23,728 bases of DNA, from positions 1 through 23,728 of IMG/VR virus record IMGVR_UViG_3300020463_003134. The stretch is one strand, 5' to 3'. Positions 1 to 8,734 of the stretch are shown piece by piece. This DNA is from a virus. Each line of letters opens with the position of its first letter. The first letter of the stretch is position 1. The notes beneath the pieces were generated by a model that worked only from the letters and a program-made list of their open reading frames with translations, searched no databases and was not told where the DNA came from. Both the position numbers and the translations under genes were made by a program.

Positions 1-36
1 AAGACTGGTTCCTAAATTTACTGTTTGCTTAGCCAT
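1..36 (-). CDS. N-terminus of a second phage structural (tail/fibre) protein, cut by the window edge
   Basis: Only the first 12 codons lie in the window; translation begins MAKQTVNLGTSL. This opening closely resembles that of the giant protein just upstream (MAKQEVNIGTEG) and the N-terminal signature I know from structural proteins of T4-like marine phages, so I infer a paralogous tail or fibre protein. The ATG overlaps the TAA stop of the giant gene (TAATG), and a GGGAGAG ribosome-binding site lies about 4 bases before the start, inside the end of the giant gene. Both point to translational coupling. The rest of the protein is outside the window. Confidence 0.75.
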   Translation of the reverse strand, partial: MAKQTVNLGTSL

Positions 37-3000
37 TATACTCTCCCTACCACTACTTCAATTACACCTTTATCATCGGTATCCTTATCCTGGAGTGCTT
101 TTCCTATTACAGTACCAGTATTAGCAAGTGGGTTTACAATAGCATATCCTTCGACTGCACTGGTCACTAACATGTCACCTTTCTTTACTCTGCCAAGTAC
201 TTTTGTTGGTACTCTACCAGTTAAAGCTACAGCTAACACATGATCGCCTTCTAAATTACTATTCATTAGATGCGCCGGATGTTCTGAAACTACACCAGCC
301 ACTCTAGTATCACCTTTTGTATTTGTAGTAGTGACTTCTTGTTCTCCACCAAACACAAGTATAGTTCCTGGTTCATAATCCTTATCACTTAGATAGTTTT
401 CTGCTAAGTCAGCATATTGTGCAGAAGTTGCTTTACCATATAGTACATTCCACTTTAAAGTGCTTGATCCTAAATCATATGTAGTATTTGAATCTGGCAC
501 AATGTGACTGTCAACTCTAGCAGTGATAGTAAGGTTATCACTAGACGCAACATTACCTAATTGTATATTTCCATTTGCTATAAAAGTATTAGACACTACA
601 AAATTACTATTGTTTATATATGCACGTTCCGTACCTCCGGTTGCGAATGTTATAACATTTGTACCACTGTTGGTAAATCCTGGGTCGGCACCTAATCCAA
701 TGGCTGCTCCACCGCCTGGTTTGCCAGTGCTTATAGTACCGTGCGATTCGATCATGTTTGAATAAACATATTCTGTTGCAATAAACGGTCTATCATTTAA
801 ATTTGTAGCGCCATTTTGTAGATCTGATTCAACTGTTATACCAGTTGTTCCGTTATCAATACTTGTAGGTAGCTTTGTGCTTATTGTATTGTCAGCTGAT
901 CCGCTTGCTCCACCTGATTGTAAAACAATTTTACCTCCTGGAGTTTTGACTCTTACATCTGTACTTGATACATCCATTACTATGTTAGTTTCAGTACCAC
1001 CTAATATTAAGGCGTTCGCCATTATGTTTCCAGAATCGTTACGTTTTGCTAAGGTGTTTCCTGTACTTGTGTAACTAATAACACTATGTTTATAAGTTCC
1101 AGATGTTCCTGGGGTGCCTGTTGCAACAACTACTGCACCAGGGTCATTTCTTGGACTTCCATATGCAAGTTCTGAAGATATATCATTGTCTGTAATACCA
1201 CCGCCGTTGGCTACTACATCTGACATAGTAATTGCACTTATATTTCCAGTGCCGGCATTAGTTCTAGCAAATACTTCATTTTGTGTTAATTGTGGTAAGT
1301 CAGCAAAATCAACATTGTTTGTTGCTAGTGTGACCCAACCATTAGTAACGCTAAAATCATCACTATCAAAACGTGCAAGTCCTAGTACACTTTGATCTGC
1401 ACTACCCGGAGCACTTGCTGATGTATCTGCTATTCTCATTGCCAACTTACTTTGTACAATACCCGCCGCAGAGTTGACATCTGCATTTACAATCGTATCT
1501 GGATTAATTTGTATATCGTAACTTGCTTTACCTGCAGGTCTTGTAACATTTACAGTAGCATCACTACCAGCTGCTTCACTAGCATTTGCTATTTCATCTG
1601 TAGTAGCAGGAGAAGCTGTTAATATTGTAGCTACTGCTGTTCCATTTGAAATTGTATCTGTGCCTGTATTAATTGTTCCCACTGTTGGTGTATAAACAAT
1701 TTTACGTTGTGCACCTAGTATTTCATCTGTAACTGAACTTATATCTACTACTGTACCTTGAGCACCACTTGCAGTACCTGAAATTGTATCTCCATTAGCA
1801 ATAGTGCCTCCTGTTTCAGGATTTGTGTAAATTATTTTCTTGCCTGTGAATACTAGCAGATCTTTCTCTGCTGGAGTGTTTATTTCTAAATCACGTAAAA
1901 GTTCTAGTTCCGCAAAAGCCGCTGTATTATCATCCACATAATTTTTTGTAGTTGCATCATTACCAGCTGTAGGATTGGCTAGATTTTCTATTTTATTACC
2001 ACCAACATCTAAATTACCTTCCATGTTAGTAGTGCCGTTTAGAGCAAGGAAGCCTGGTCCTATTCTATTACCAGAAGCATCAATTTGTGAACCAGCTGTA
2101 CTGTATCCTAAACGCCTGCTAATATAACTTGCTACAGCTTTTTCTGTTGGAACAGCTTGTCCAGATTCATCAGCAAAAGAATCGTCTGCTGAGAATTCAT
2201 TAATAGTTACACCACGTTTAAATCCTAAACTGTTTGCATTAGAAAGACCAATTTCACCTGCAAAAGTAATATCACCAGTTGCTTGATCCACACTAAAAAA
2301 CTTACCAACTCTAAAGAAACCATTTTGGTCAGTACTTACAAAGAATACTCTACCTTTCTTTCTTTCCCAAACTTGAGATGATGTTGCTGTTTCAGCATCG
2401 GTATAAAATCCTGCTAGACTGTTTTCTGGATCACCTAAGATAACATTTGGATAGTTTGAATCATTAAATGATCCTGTACCTATCTGTGTAAAGTCGTGTC
2501 CTGTTGCCCTTAACAATGAAATAGCAATAGTAATTTCACCTTTACCACCTGCGGCTAATCCACACTCAAGATTTTTTTCAAAGTTTAATGGTGCCTCTAA
2601 ACCTGTTTGAGTACCAGTTCTAATCCTTGATCCTGGAACATCTTCAAATCTAATAAAACTTACACTACTATCATTTTGTAGATCAATAATTCTATGCAGT
2701 TTACCTTCATGTGCAAACACCATACCATGTGTGTAACCGGCATTGCCTGGCTGTCTGCCTTCGCTATCTCTTGTTAATCTTTGTGCATCTCTAGTAGATG
2801 TTATTTCTTGTATAGCTAGATATTCGTCTCCAATAGCGTTTCCTAATGTTCCTGAACCAGTTGGCGCTGCACCTGTTACTCTTGTTAAATCAACAGCTAC
2901 TTGTACAAAATCAAATCCAACTTCAAAGGTTGACATAATTTCATCTGATGCTATTGCATTGCTAAATGCATCTGTGGCTGTAAATGCAACACTTCTATAT

Positions 3001-6000
3001 GTGGCATAATCGCTTTCGTCGAAGTTAATAGCTGTACTAGGACGAGTAACAAGTGCTGTTGGGTTTTGTACAAGGTCTAATATGTGGTTGAATTCATTTC
3101 TATACTCAAGAAAATCACCATCTGGTATAGCTTCTTGAACTGCACTGTAAAAATCTGTTTTTGAAACATCATCTGCAACAATATCTAATTTATAAATATC
3201 ATGTCTTATATCTGAAAATCCACTTGCTCCAAAAACATCACCTGGATAAATTGTACCAATATCAAGAGTGACACTACCTGTACCGCCACCTAACAGGCTT
3301 GCCGCTATGCTTAAAGCTCCGCCTGTAGTAGTGTTATATCCTACTCCACAGTTTGTAATATTTGCGGTAAGACTTGCAACACTTACTGTACCGTTCGCAA
3401 GCCTCTGAATTGTTATTTTAAGTCCTTCGCCTATGCCTCCTGTTACAGCAACATCTGTGTATGTTGCGGCCGCAGCTGCATCAGCATTAAGAGTGCTTTG
3501 TACATTGGTCAGTGCTTTCACACCTCTAACTCTTATGTCTCCGTTAGCTCTTACACCTTTTGTACCATCATTATCTGAATCTGACAGATTAACGACGCTA
3601 CTTATTTTATAGTTTAAGTTTACAAGAGAACTACCCACAGTTTGTCTGATCGTAATTAAACTACTTGCTGTTGGTGGTTTATCTAAGTTGTATACATGTA
3701 TGCTTGTGTCATCTACTTGGTTTAGACTGGTGCCATCTGAAAACGCTTTGGCAGGTTGAACCATATCATCTCGTAGAACAATTCTATCTGGAATCTCGTT
3801 TGGGTCAGCACCTTCTGCCACCAATCCAAAATTACCATAACCATTAGAACAGTTTAGTCCTCTGATTTCAGAACCATTGTTTGCATACATAGCAGTATGG
3901 CAATAGTAAGTAAACGTTGATACTTGTTCTGAGAATGCCGCATTATTTACAACAAGTCCATAACCTAAGTCGTTAATTTGTGTAAAGTCGTTTGCAAGCA
4001 TAGATCTGTTACCACCAGATTGAATAAAGATATCCCTTGCTACCACACCTGGATTTGTATCAAACTGTGATTCATCATAGCCTGTACCATTATTTGATGT
4101 AGGGTCTAAATAAATTATAGCTGTTCCTAATGCACTGTCATAGTCTGACACAGCATTAATTTGAAAACGTCTGCCATCTACATAGAAAGGAGCAGGAAGA
4201 TCAGGTAATCTTAATTTTAATCCTTGTTTCTGTCCATCTACGTCTTGACTCTGTACTGTGACTTTGTAGGCATTTTGTTTGCTGATAATACGGGTTGGTA
4301 AGTTCCCAACATAAGCGTCAACATACATTCCTCCAGAGAATGTCTTTTCATCTAAACTTCTTGAAAAACTAGAAGCTGTTTGAATATAAGGTGACTTTGT
4401 TAAAATTTGTCCTTCTGGATCAAGCACACACATAAATCCACCATGTCCTTGAACAGTGATATTTCTAACAATAGTTGCATCACTCATTAAGAATACATCC
4501 ATTTCCTCGTTACGCTGGGGAGGATTAAAGTTTACATTGAATGCAAACTCTATTAGGTCAATCATTGCACCTACAATAGCCACTGTGCCTGATTCGCCGT
4601 TTCCTAAACTTATATCAGGTTTTTCAATTGCTAATACAGCATCACTTCCTGCTGTGTATTCATTTATAGTAACAGCACTACTGAGAGCACTAACAAATGA
4701 ATGACTATATTGTTGTCCCGCAGGCGAAGCACCTACATTCACTGTGATTGATGTTGGTGTTGTTGATTGAATTTGAAGTTTCTTTTCATATGCTGGATCT
4801 GAATTTGGAGAACTAGTTACAGATACCTTTCTTGGATATGCATGCTGACTTGAACCGCCGTCTTGCGAACAAGTAAATGTTATTCCGTTTTCAATTATTT
4901 CTACACTGTTAGAGGTAGTTAAGTTATGACTACCTATAGTTATTTCCATATCGCCTGTTGATGAATTGTATGTAGCACCTGTTGGTGTAAATGCCGCCGT
5001 CTGCACTGTGTATGTAGGAGCTTGTCCTGCTAATAATTGTGCAGATAATGATGCAATATTACCTATGGCTGCTTCTGTCGGTGTAATCTGTGAGCTGTCA
5101 TCACCTAGTGCAGAATATGGATCAAAGTACTCACCCTGTGATTCCAGAACATTTTCCATTCCACCTGCTCGCAAATCTTTTATAATTGCATCTACAATTA
5201 ATCCAGTATCTCTACGACATTTTGTTTCTTTTAATGCTAACTGAGGGAATCTGTCTTTAACAAATTTTATTGTTTCTTCAATAATGTAATCTTTATTTTG
5301 CACCATAATAGATGCGGCTGTGGTAAAATTTCCTGCATTTGTTTGGCTAATGGCACCTGCGTTATCTATATCAATTGGAAACTTAGGATTCTTCAAATAA
5401 TGATAACCGAAAAATCCTTGTAACTTATTTGATTGGTTAAAGAAAGGAACACCGTCTGTTGCAAGTGTCAATCCGTCAAATTCTTTATCACGGAAAAAAT
5501 ATGTTTTTGCATACTTAGATTGTGATATACGATCTTTAGGACGTATAATTACTCTTCTAAATTCATCACCTTTCAGTGAAACGTTGTTAGAAAGTCTAAT
5601 TGGATAATCTTCTTCATACTGTCCTGATTCTACACGTATGGTTATTTGTTTACGTTTTACAAAGTTACCATATTCTAGAGGTTCGCCAACTTCAAAATCT
5701 TTTGGAAACTGTAAATTACCAAAGAAAGTTGTTGTTCCTGTAGCATTTGTAAATTCTGTGATTTGCATCAAAGCACCTGAACGTTTACCTCTAATAATTT
5801 TACCCGGAAGGGTATCAGTGTTAGTAGGATCACTTTGATCTAGAGAAGTGTTTGTTCCATTATTAACCTGTATCTGATATCTGCTACCAAATGCTACGTC
5901 TGCACCTGCATCTATTCCATTACTAATAATATTAACTACTAAATTAAATAAAGTTGTTACACTGGTTCTACCTACTGCATCTGCATCTCCGCCTAAAGCA

Positions 6001-7928
6001 CTATCTTCACTTGCAGGAGCAAAATATTGATCTTCACCTATCTGCCAACGTAATCCTAATTGGTTCTTCAAAGGATCCGCACTGGTTGCAAAATTAGTAA
6101 ATGTAGAGTTATCATATGGTGTAGTAAGTGCTGAGTCTGAAAAAATTTCAAAAGTTTGATCAGTTATAACTTTAACATATGCCTTTACATTTTCTATTTG
6201 CGTCATGCCAACTATTTTGTCAAATACAACAATGTTTTTATTTGCTAGTCCGTGATTAGTAGTAGTTGTTACAAGTGCTGGTGTGTCACCTGATTTTTTA
6301 GTGATTGCACCAATTGTTTTTGCTTGAAAGTTTTCATTCAATAATACAGAGGCAACAAGGTCTCTGGCTTTATTAATACTTGCTATAGTTTCAGTTGCTT
6401 GTGCTGTAATTGCAATACGACCACTAATGCTAGAATAATAATTTTGTGCGGCCAGTTTTGTCAAATAGTTAGCAGTTGCGCCTCGGTTGATATCTAGAGC
6501 AATACTATCTAAAATTAAACCTAAGTCTAACTCACATCTTGCTATATCATATACAAACGTAGGATATGTGTAAGCTAAAAATCCTGTGATTTCTTTTTGT
6601 AAAAACAATTTATTTTGATTTAAAAGGAATCTTGTCTGTTCATATAAAGGATTCTCTACATCTGCTTGTGTGACATCGGCTTCAACTGTTTCGTCATATG
6701 TCATTGTTTGCATGTATGGCCCAGGCTCAGGGCGAGCAGTCCTAATCATATCTTCTGCACGTTGCGCCGCAGCATTTATTGACTTGAATGCATATGTAAA
6801 TGATGAACCTTCTTTTCCTGAAGGAACACCGGCCATGCTATCATCTCCTTTGGTGCTTACAAAAAGTACTTCAGGAGAACTGTATGCAGTATTATCTACA
6901 TAAAATTTAGAAGCCGCCTGTAGATCTTCTGCACCGTTTGGTGTTCCACTACCTGATAAATCCCCTGGATGATCATGTAAAATCAAAGCACCTGTCATTG
7001 TGTCGCCTTGACGTCTAGTTACGCCAGATCTAGGCACAGCAACATCTGATAAAAAGTTGCCTGTTAGTGTTGAATCAAAACCTGCATCAGTGATTGTGTG
7101 TACATCATCGGAAGCAATAGTTCCGCTTACATTTATCTTTTGTGATTCTGCTGTTGTATCACTTTCCTGCGATGCATCATTTTGGTTAGCAAATAATGAT
7201 AATTTTACGTTAGATTTAAATCTAATGTAGTAAGTAGTACCGCTTACAAGATTGGTTGGAGCTGTATCTTCTGCATTAAATTTATAGGCAGTACCGTTAA
7301 TACCACTATCAAAACCATGTGCAGTTGCAAACTCTAAATCACCTAAATCATATCGTAAAATTGTTAGGACAAACGCATCTCTGTTGGCTGGTTCGCCTGC
7401 AACACGAATAGGTAATCCTGCACCAATATATCGTCTATCAGCATATCCTCTAGTGATTACAAGGTCATCAATTGTATAGCTTGTATCACCATCATGGTCA
7501 TTATTTAAATTTTCTGCTGCTTGATCACTTACTGTTACGCCAGCAATGGCTTTACCTGCCGCATTAAGTCCGCCTCCTAAGCTAGGAGATAAATCATCTG
7601 ATAATTGGGTAAAAGCTGTAGATATAACAAGTTTGCCTGCAACGCTGTAATCGAAAGAAATAGTATCTGCTTTTGTGTTATCTAATGCACTGTTACTTAC
7701 AAGAACGTTTTGCACTACAGCCGTTCCAGCAGTGTTAGTCATTATAATTCTATTTTGTTCTAGTGTATCGGGTGTATCAGATAACGTTGTAAAATTAATT
7801 TGTCCACCAACACCAAAAACAGCGTATAGTTCTGTGAAGTTTTCATTTACTTTACGAAAGGACTCGCGTATACTATCACCGGTAGCGTCATTACCTTCGG
7901 TACCGATATTTACTTCTTGTTTTGCCAT
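36..7928 (-). CDS. Giant T4-like phage tail/fibre structural protein (2630 aa)
   Basis: This virion protein is probably a tail-associated fibre or adhesin exposed for receptor contact. Residues 1-40 carry an NxGTxGNDxTGDxxRExFxKVNxNFTELY-type signature typical of marine T4-like phage structural proteins. A helical module with a C-x-x-D-x-G-L-I-x-D-A/S core occurs twice, near residues 463-483 and 903-923. A Gly/Asn-rich, probably beta-helical stretch covers roughly 1160-1380. A conserved block near 1860-1950 reads FFRVGKFFSVDQATG and later VPTEKAVASYISRRLG. Many short Ser/Thr/Gly beta repeats fill 1950-2480. The C-terminus (about 2500-2630) opens with YADLAENY...PGTILVFGG, a block seen at the ends of many phage fibres. 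It starts at ATG 7928 with a GGAG site close upstream, behind a late-type promoter box. The exact virion position cannot be told from sequence. Confidence 0.9.
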   Translation of the reverse strand: MAKQEVNIGTEGNDATGDSIRESFRKVNENFTELYAVFGVGGQINFTTLSDTPDTLEQNRIIMTNTAGTAVVQNVLVSNSALDNTKADTISFDYSVAGKLVISTAFTQLSDDLSPSLGGGLNAAGKAIAGVTVSDQAAENLNNDHDGDTSYTIDDLVITRGYADRRYIGAGLPIRVAGEPANRDAFVLTILRYDLGDLEFATAHGFDSGINGTAYKFNAEDTAPTNLVSGTTYYIRFKSNVKLSLFANQNDASQESDTTAESQKINVSGTIASDDVHTITDAGFDSTLTGNFLSDVAVPRSGVTRRQGDTMTGALILHDHPGDLSGSGTPNGAEDLQAASKFYVDNTAYSSPEVLFVSTKGDDSMAGVPSGKEGSSFTYAFKSINAAAQRAEDMIRTARPEPGPYMQTMTYDETVEADVTQADVENPLYEQTRFLLNQNKLFLQKEITGFLAYTYPTFVYDIARCELDLGLILDSIALDINRGATANYLTKLAAQNYYSSISGRIAITAQATETIASINKARDLVASVLLNENFQAKTIGAITKKSGDTPALVTTTTNHGLANKNIVVFDKIVGMTQIENVKAYVKVITDQTFEIFSDSALTTPYDNSTFTNFATSADPLKNQLGLRWQIGEDQYFAPASEDSALGGDADAVGRTSVTTLFNLVVNIISNGIDAGADVAFGSRYQIQVNNGTNTSLDQSDPTNTDTLPGKIIRGKRSGALMQITEFTNATGTTTFFGNLQFPKDFEVGEPLEYGNFVKRKQITIRVESGQYEEDYPIRLSNNVSLKGDEFRRVIIRPKDRISQSKYAKTYFFRDKEFDGLTLATDGVPFFNQSNKLQGFFGYHYLKNPKFPIDIDNAGAISQTNAGNFTTAASIMVQNKDYIIEETIKFVKDRFPQLALKETKCRRDTGLIVDAIIKDLRAGGMENVLESQGEYFDPYSALGDDSSQITPTEAAIGNIASLSAQLLAGQAPTYTVQTAAFTPTGATYNSSTGDMEITIGSHNLTTSNSVEIIENGITFTCSQDGGSSQHAYPRKVSVTSSPNSDPAYEKKLQIQSTTPTSITVNVGASPAGQQYSHSFVSALSSAVTINEYTAGSDAVLAIEKPDISLGNGESGTVAIVGAMIDLIEFAFNVNFNPPQRNEEMDVFLMSDATIVRNITVQGHGGFMCVLDPEGQILTKSPYIQTASSFSRSLDEKTFSGGMYVDAYVGNLPTRIISKQNAYKVTVQSQDVDGQKQGLKLRLPDLPAPFYVDGRRFQINAVSDYDSALGTAIIYLDPTSNNGTGYDESQFDTNPGVVARDIFIQSGGNRSMLANDFTQINDLGYGLVVNNAAFSEQVSTFTYYCHTAMYANNGSEIRGLNCSNGYGNFGLVAEGADPNEIPDRIVLRDDMVQPAKAFSDGTSLNQVDDTSIHVYNLDKPPTASSLITIRQTVGSSLVNLNYKISSVVNLSDSDNDGTKGVRANGDIRVRGVKALTNVQSTLNADAAAAATYTDVAVTGGIGEGLKITIQRLANGTVSVASLTANITNCGVGYNTTTGGALSIAASLLGGGTGSVTLDIGTIYPGDVFGASGFSDIRHDIYKLDIVADDVSKTDFYSAVQEAIPDGDFLEYRNEFNHILDLVQNPTALVTRPSTAINFDESDYATYRSVAFTATDAFSNAIASDEIMSTFEVGFDFVQVAVDLTRVTGAAPTGSGTLGNAIGDEYLAIQEITSTRDAQRLTRDSEGRQPGNAGYTHGMVFAHEGKLHRIIDLQNDSSVSFIRFEDVPGSRIRTGTQTGLEAPLNFEKNLECGLAAGGKGEITIAISLLRATGHDFTQIGTGSFNDSNYPNVILGDPENSLAGFYTDAETATSSQVWERKKGRVFFVSTDQNGFFRVGKFFSVDQATGDITFAGEIGLSNANSLGFKRGVTINEFSADDSFADESGQAVPTEKAVASYISRRLGYSTAGSQIDASGNRIGPGFLALNGTTNMEGNLDVGGNKIENLANPTAGNDATTKNYVDDNTAAFAELELLRDLEINTPAEKDLLVFTGKKIIYTNPETGGTIANGDTISGTASGAQGTVVDISSVTDEILGAQRKIVYTPTVGTINTGTDTISNGTAVATILTASPATTDEIANASEAAGSDATVNVTRPAGKASYDIQINPDTIVNADVNSAAGIVQSKLAMRIADTSASAPGSADQSVLGLARFDSDDFSVTNGWVTLATNNVDFADLPQLTQNEVFARTNAGTGNISAITMSDVVANGGGITDNDISSELAYGSPRNDPGAVVVATGTPGTSGTYKHSVISYTSTGNTLAKRNDSGNIMANALILGGTETNIVMDVSSTDVRVKTPGGKIVLQSGGASGSADNTISTKLPTSIDNGTTGITVESDLQNGATNLNDRPFIATEYVYSNMIESHGTISTGKPGGGAAIGLGADPGFTNSGTNVITFATGGTERAYINNSNFVVSNTFIANGNIQLGNVASSDNLTITARVDSHIVPDSNTTYDLGSSTLKWNVLYGKATSAQYADLAENYLSDKDYEPGTILVFGGEQEVTTTNTKGDTRVAGVVSEHPAHLMNSNLEGDHVLAVALTGRVPTKVLGRVKKGDMLVTSAVEGYAIVNPLANTGTVIGKALQDKDTDDKGVIEVVVGRV

Positions 7929-7961
7929 ATTTTACTCCAAATAGGTAAGGAAAACCTTTGT

Positions 7962-7990
7962 TAAACATATTTATCCTTTCATTTTATAAT
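7962..7990 (+). promoter_or_regulatory. Candidate sigma70 promoter for the lone plus-strand gene
   Basis: A perfect -10 TATAAT (7985-7990) is preceded, after 17 bases, by TAAACA (7962-7967), a 4-of-6 match to the -35 consensus. Transcription would begin about 10 bases before the ATG at 8008, giving a very short leader. No Shine-Dalgarno sequence is visible there, which fits an almost leaderless mRNA. The region also holds the minus-strand late box, so the two promoters would overlap. Confidence 0.4.
7968..7975 (-). promoter_or_regulatory. T4-late-like promoter box for the giant structural gene
   Basis: On the minus strand the box reads GATAAATA, 7 of 8 matches to the T4 late consensus TATAAATA. 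It lies about 40 bases before the ATG at 7928, in the 79-base divergent intergenic region. The same octamer stands before the other internal structural gene (14427-14434). The T4 consensus is known; its use here is inferred. Confidence 0.5.
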
Positions 7991-8007
7991 CCGAATGTAA
8001 ATACAGT

Positions 8008-8295
8008 ATGTATTTGAATGAATATAAAAATAAAAGATTATTTTCTCGTACGAGTAAAAAAGGTATAACACACAATTACTTTAGATATGTCACTATAGTA
8101 AAGTTAAAATGTGATAGTTGTGATATAGAATTTGAGCGTGAAAGGGGAACAATGGACTATAAACGTTTAAATAATAACTTCTTTCATGTATGTAACAAGT
8201 GTGATAGTAAAAGATTTGCTCAGAAAAAAGGTGTTGAACGAAAACAGATTTGGAATATGAGTGCTAGTAGTGATATACCAATTGGAAAACTTTAA
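8008..8295 (+). CDS. Small zinc-ribbon protein, the only plus-strand gene
   Basis: A 95-aa basic protein with two CxxC pairs (C35/C38 and C62/C65) separated by 23 residues, the spacing of a treble-clef or zinc-ribbon fold. The segment around the second pair reads FFHVCNKCDSKRFAQKKG. Such folds occur in phage HNH-like nucleases and in small nucleic-acid-binding regulators, but I see no clear HNH catalytic His-Asn set, so I do not assign a function. It is transcribed opposite to everything else and its stop codon overlaps the stop of the convergent ErpA-like gene at a shared TTTAAA. No ribosome-binding site is seen before the ATG; a later start is unlikely because internal Met codons lie after the first Cys pair. 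Confidence 0.75.
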   Translation: MYLNEYKNKRLFSRTSKKGITHNYFRYVTIVKLKCDSCDIEFERERGTMDYKRLNNNFFHVCNKCDSKRFAQKKGVERKQIWNMSASSDIPIGKL

Positions 8296-8585
8296 ACAGC
8301 AAAACTTTCGCCGCATCCGCAAGAAGCAGTTGCGTTAGGATTTTTTACTGCGAGATAGCTACCACCTAATTCTGTAACATAGTCTATAGTGCAACCAAAT
8401 ACAAACATTTCTGCCATTGGGTCTAAATATAGGTTAGCTACAATGGCTTCTTTATCAGTGGTTCCCCATTCATATTGAAACCCTGAACAACCGCCACCTT
8501 TTACTGATAAAGATACATTGGGATTACCTACCTTTGCAAGATAGTCCCTAGCACTTTCTGTAAGCTGAATTATCCCTTTTGCCAT
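8292..8585 (-). CDS. A-type iron-sulfur cluster carrier (ErpA/IscA/SufA-like)
   Basis: This 97-aa protein would carry and insert Fe-S clusters into apo-proteins in the cytoplasm. The family's three cysteines are present: C33 in GGGCSGFQY and C89/C91 in the C-terminal CGCGESF motif. The length matches the family (about 105-115 aa) closely. I chose ATG 8585, which aligns with the family start; a second ATG at 8594 adds three residues but has its GGAG site only one base away. The start overlaps the preceding small membrane protein gene by 16 bases. It is the last gene of the operon beginning at 12440. It fits the other redox enzymes in the window: Fe-S proteins of the host respiratory chain are possible clients, though that is inference. 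Confidence 0.9.
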   Translation of the reverse strand: MAKGIIQLTESARDYLAKVGNPNVSLSVKGGGCSGFQYEWGTTDKEAIVANLYLDPMAEMFVFGCTIDYVTELGGSYLAVKNPNATASCGCGESFAV

Positions 8586-8734
8586 ATAGTCCATACTCCG
8601 TACGCAATAGCAATTCCTGCCGCAATTTTAGCAAGAGGTGCTAAAAATAAAACCATAAGTCCTAATATAATCAAAGCCGCACCGTCCCATGTTGTACGTT
8701 CTTTCATTCTAGAGTCAAGCCACTTTTTCAACAT
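8570..8734 (-). CDS. Small membrane protein (54 aa)
   Basis: The start at 8734 is supported by an AAAGGAGA ribosome-binding site about 6 bases upstream. The longer reading from 8776 has no such site and runs inside uvsE. After a charged N-terminus (about residues 1-15) there are two hydrophobic segments, roughly 17-31 and 33-49, probably a membrane hairpin. It overlaps the end of uvsE by 20 bases and the start of the ErpA-like gene by 16, so the three are probably translationally coupled. Small hairpin membrane proteins of this look occur in marine T4-like phages; function unknown. Confidence 0.75.
   Translation of the reverse strand: MLKKWLDSRMKERTTWDGAALIILGLMVLFLAPLAKIAAGIAIAYGVWTIWQKG

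Noticed and set aside
25-7944. Many plus-strand open frames of 60-95 codons opposite the giant structural gene
   Set aside because: They are antisense shadows: no ribosome-binding sites, low-complexity translations, and the minus frame has a continuous recognisable protein.
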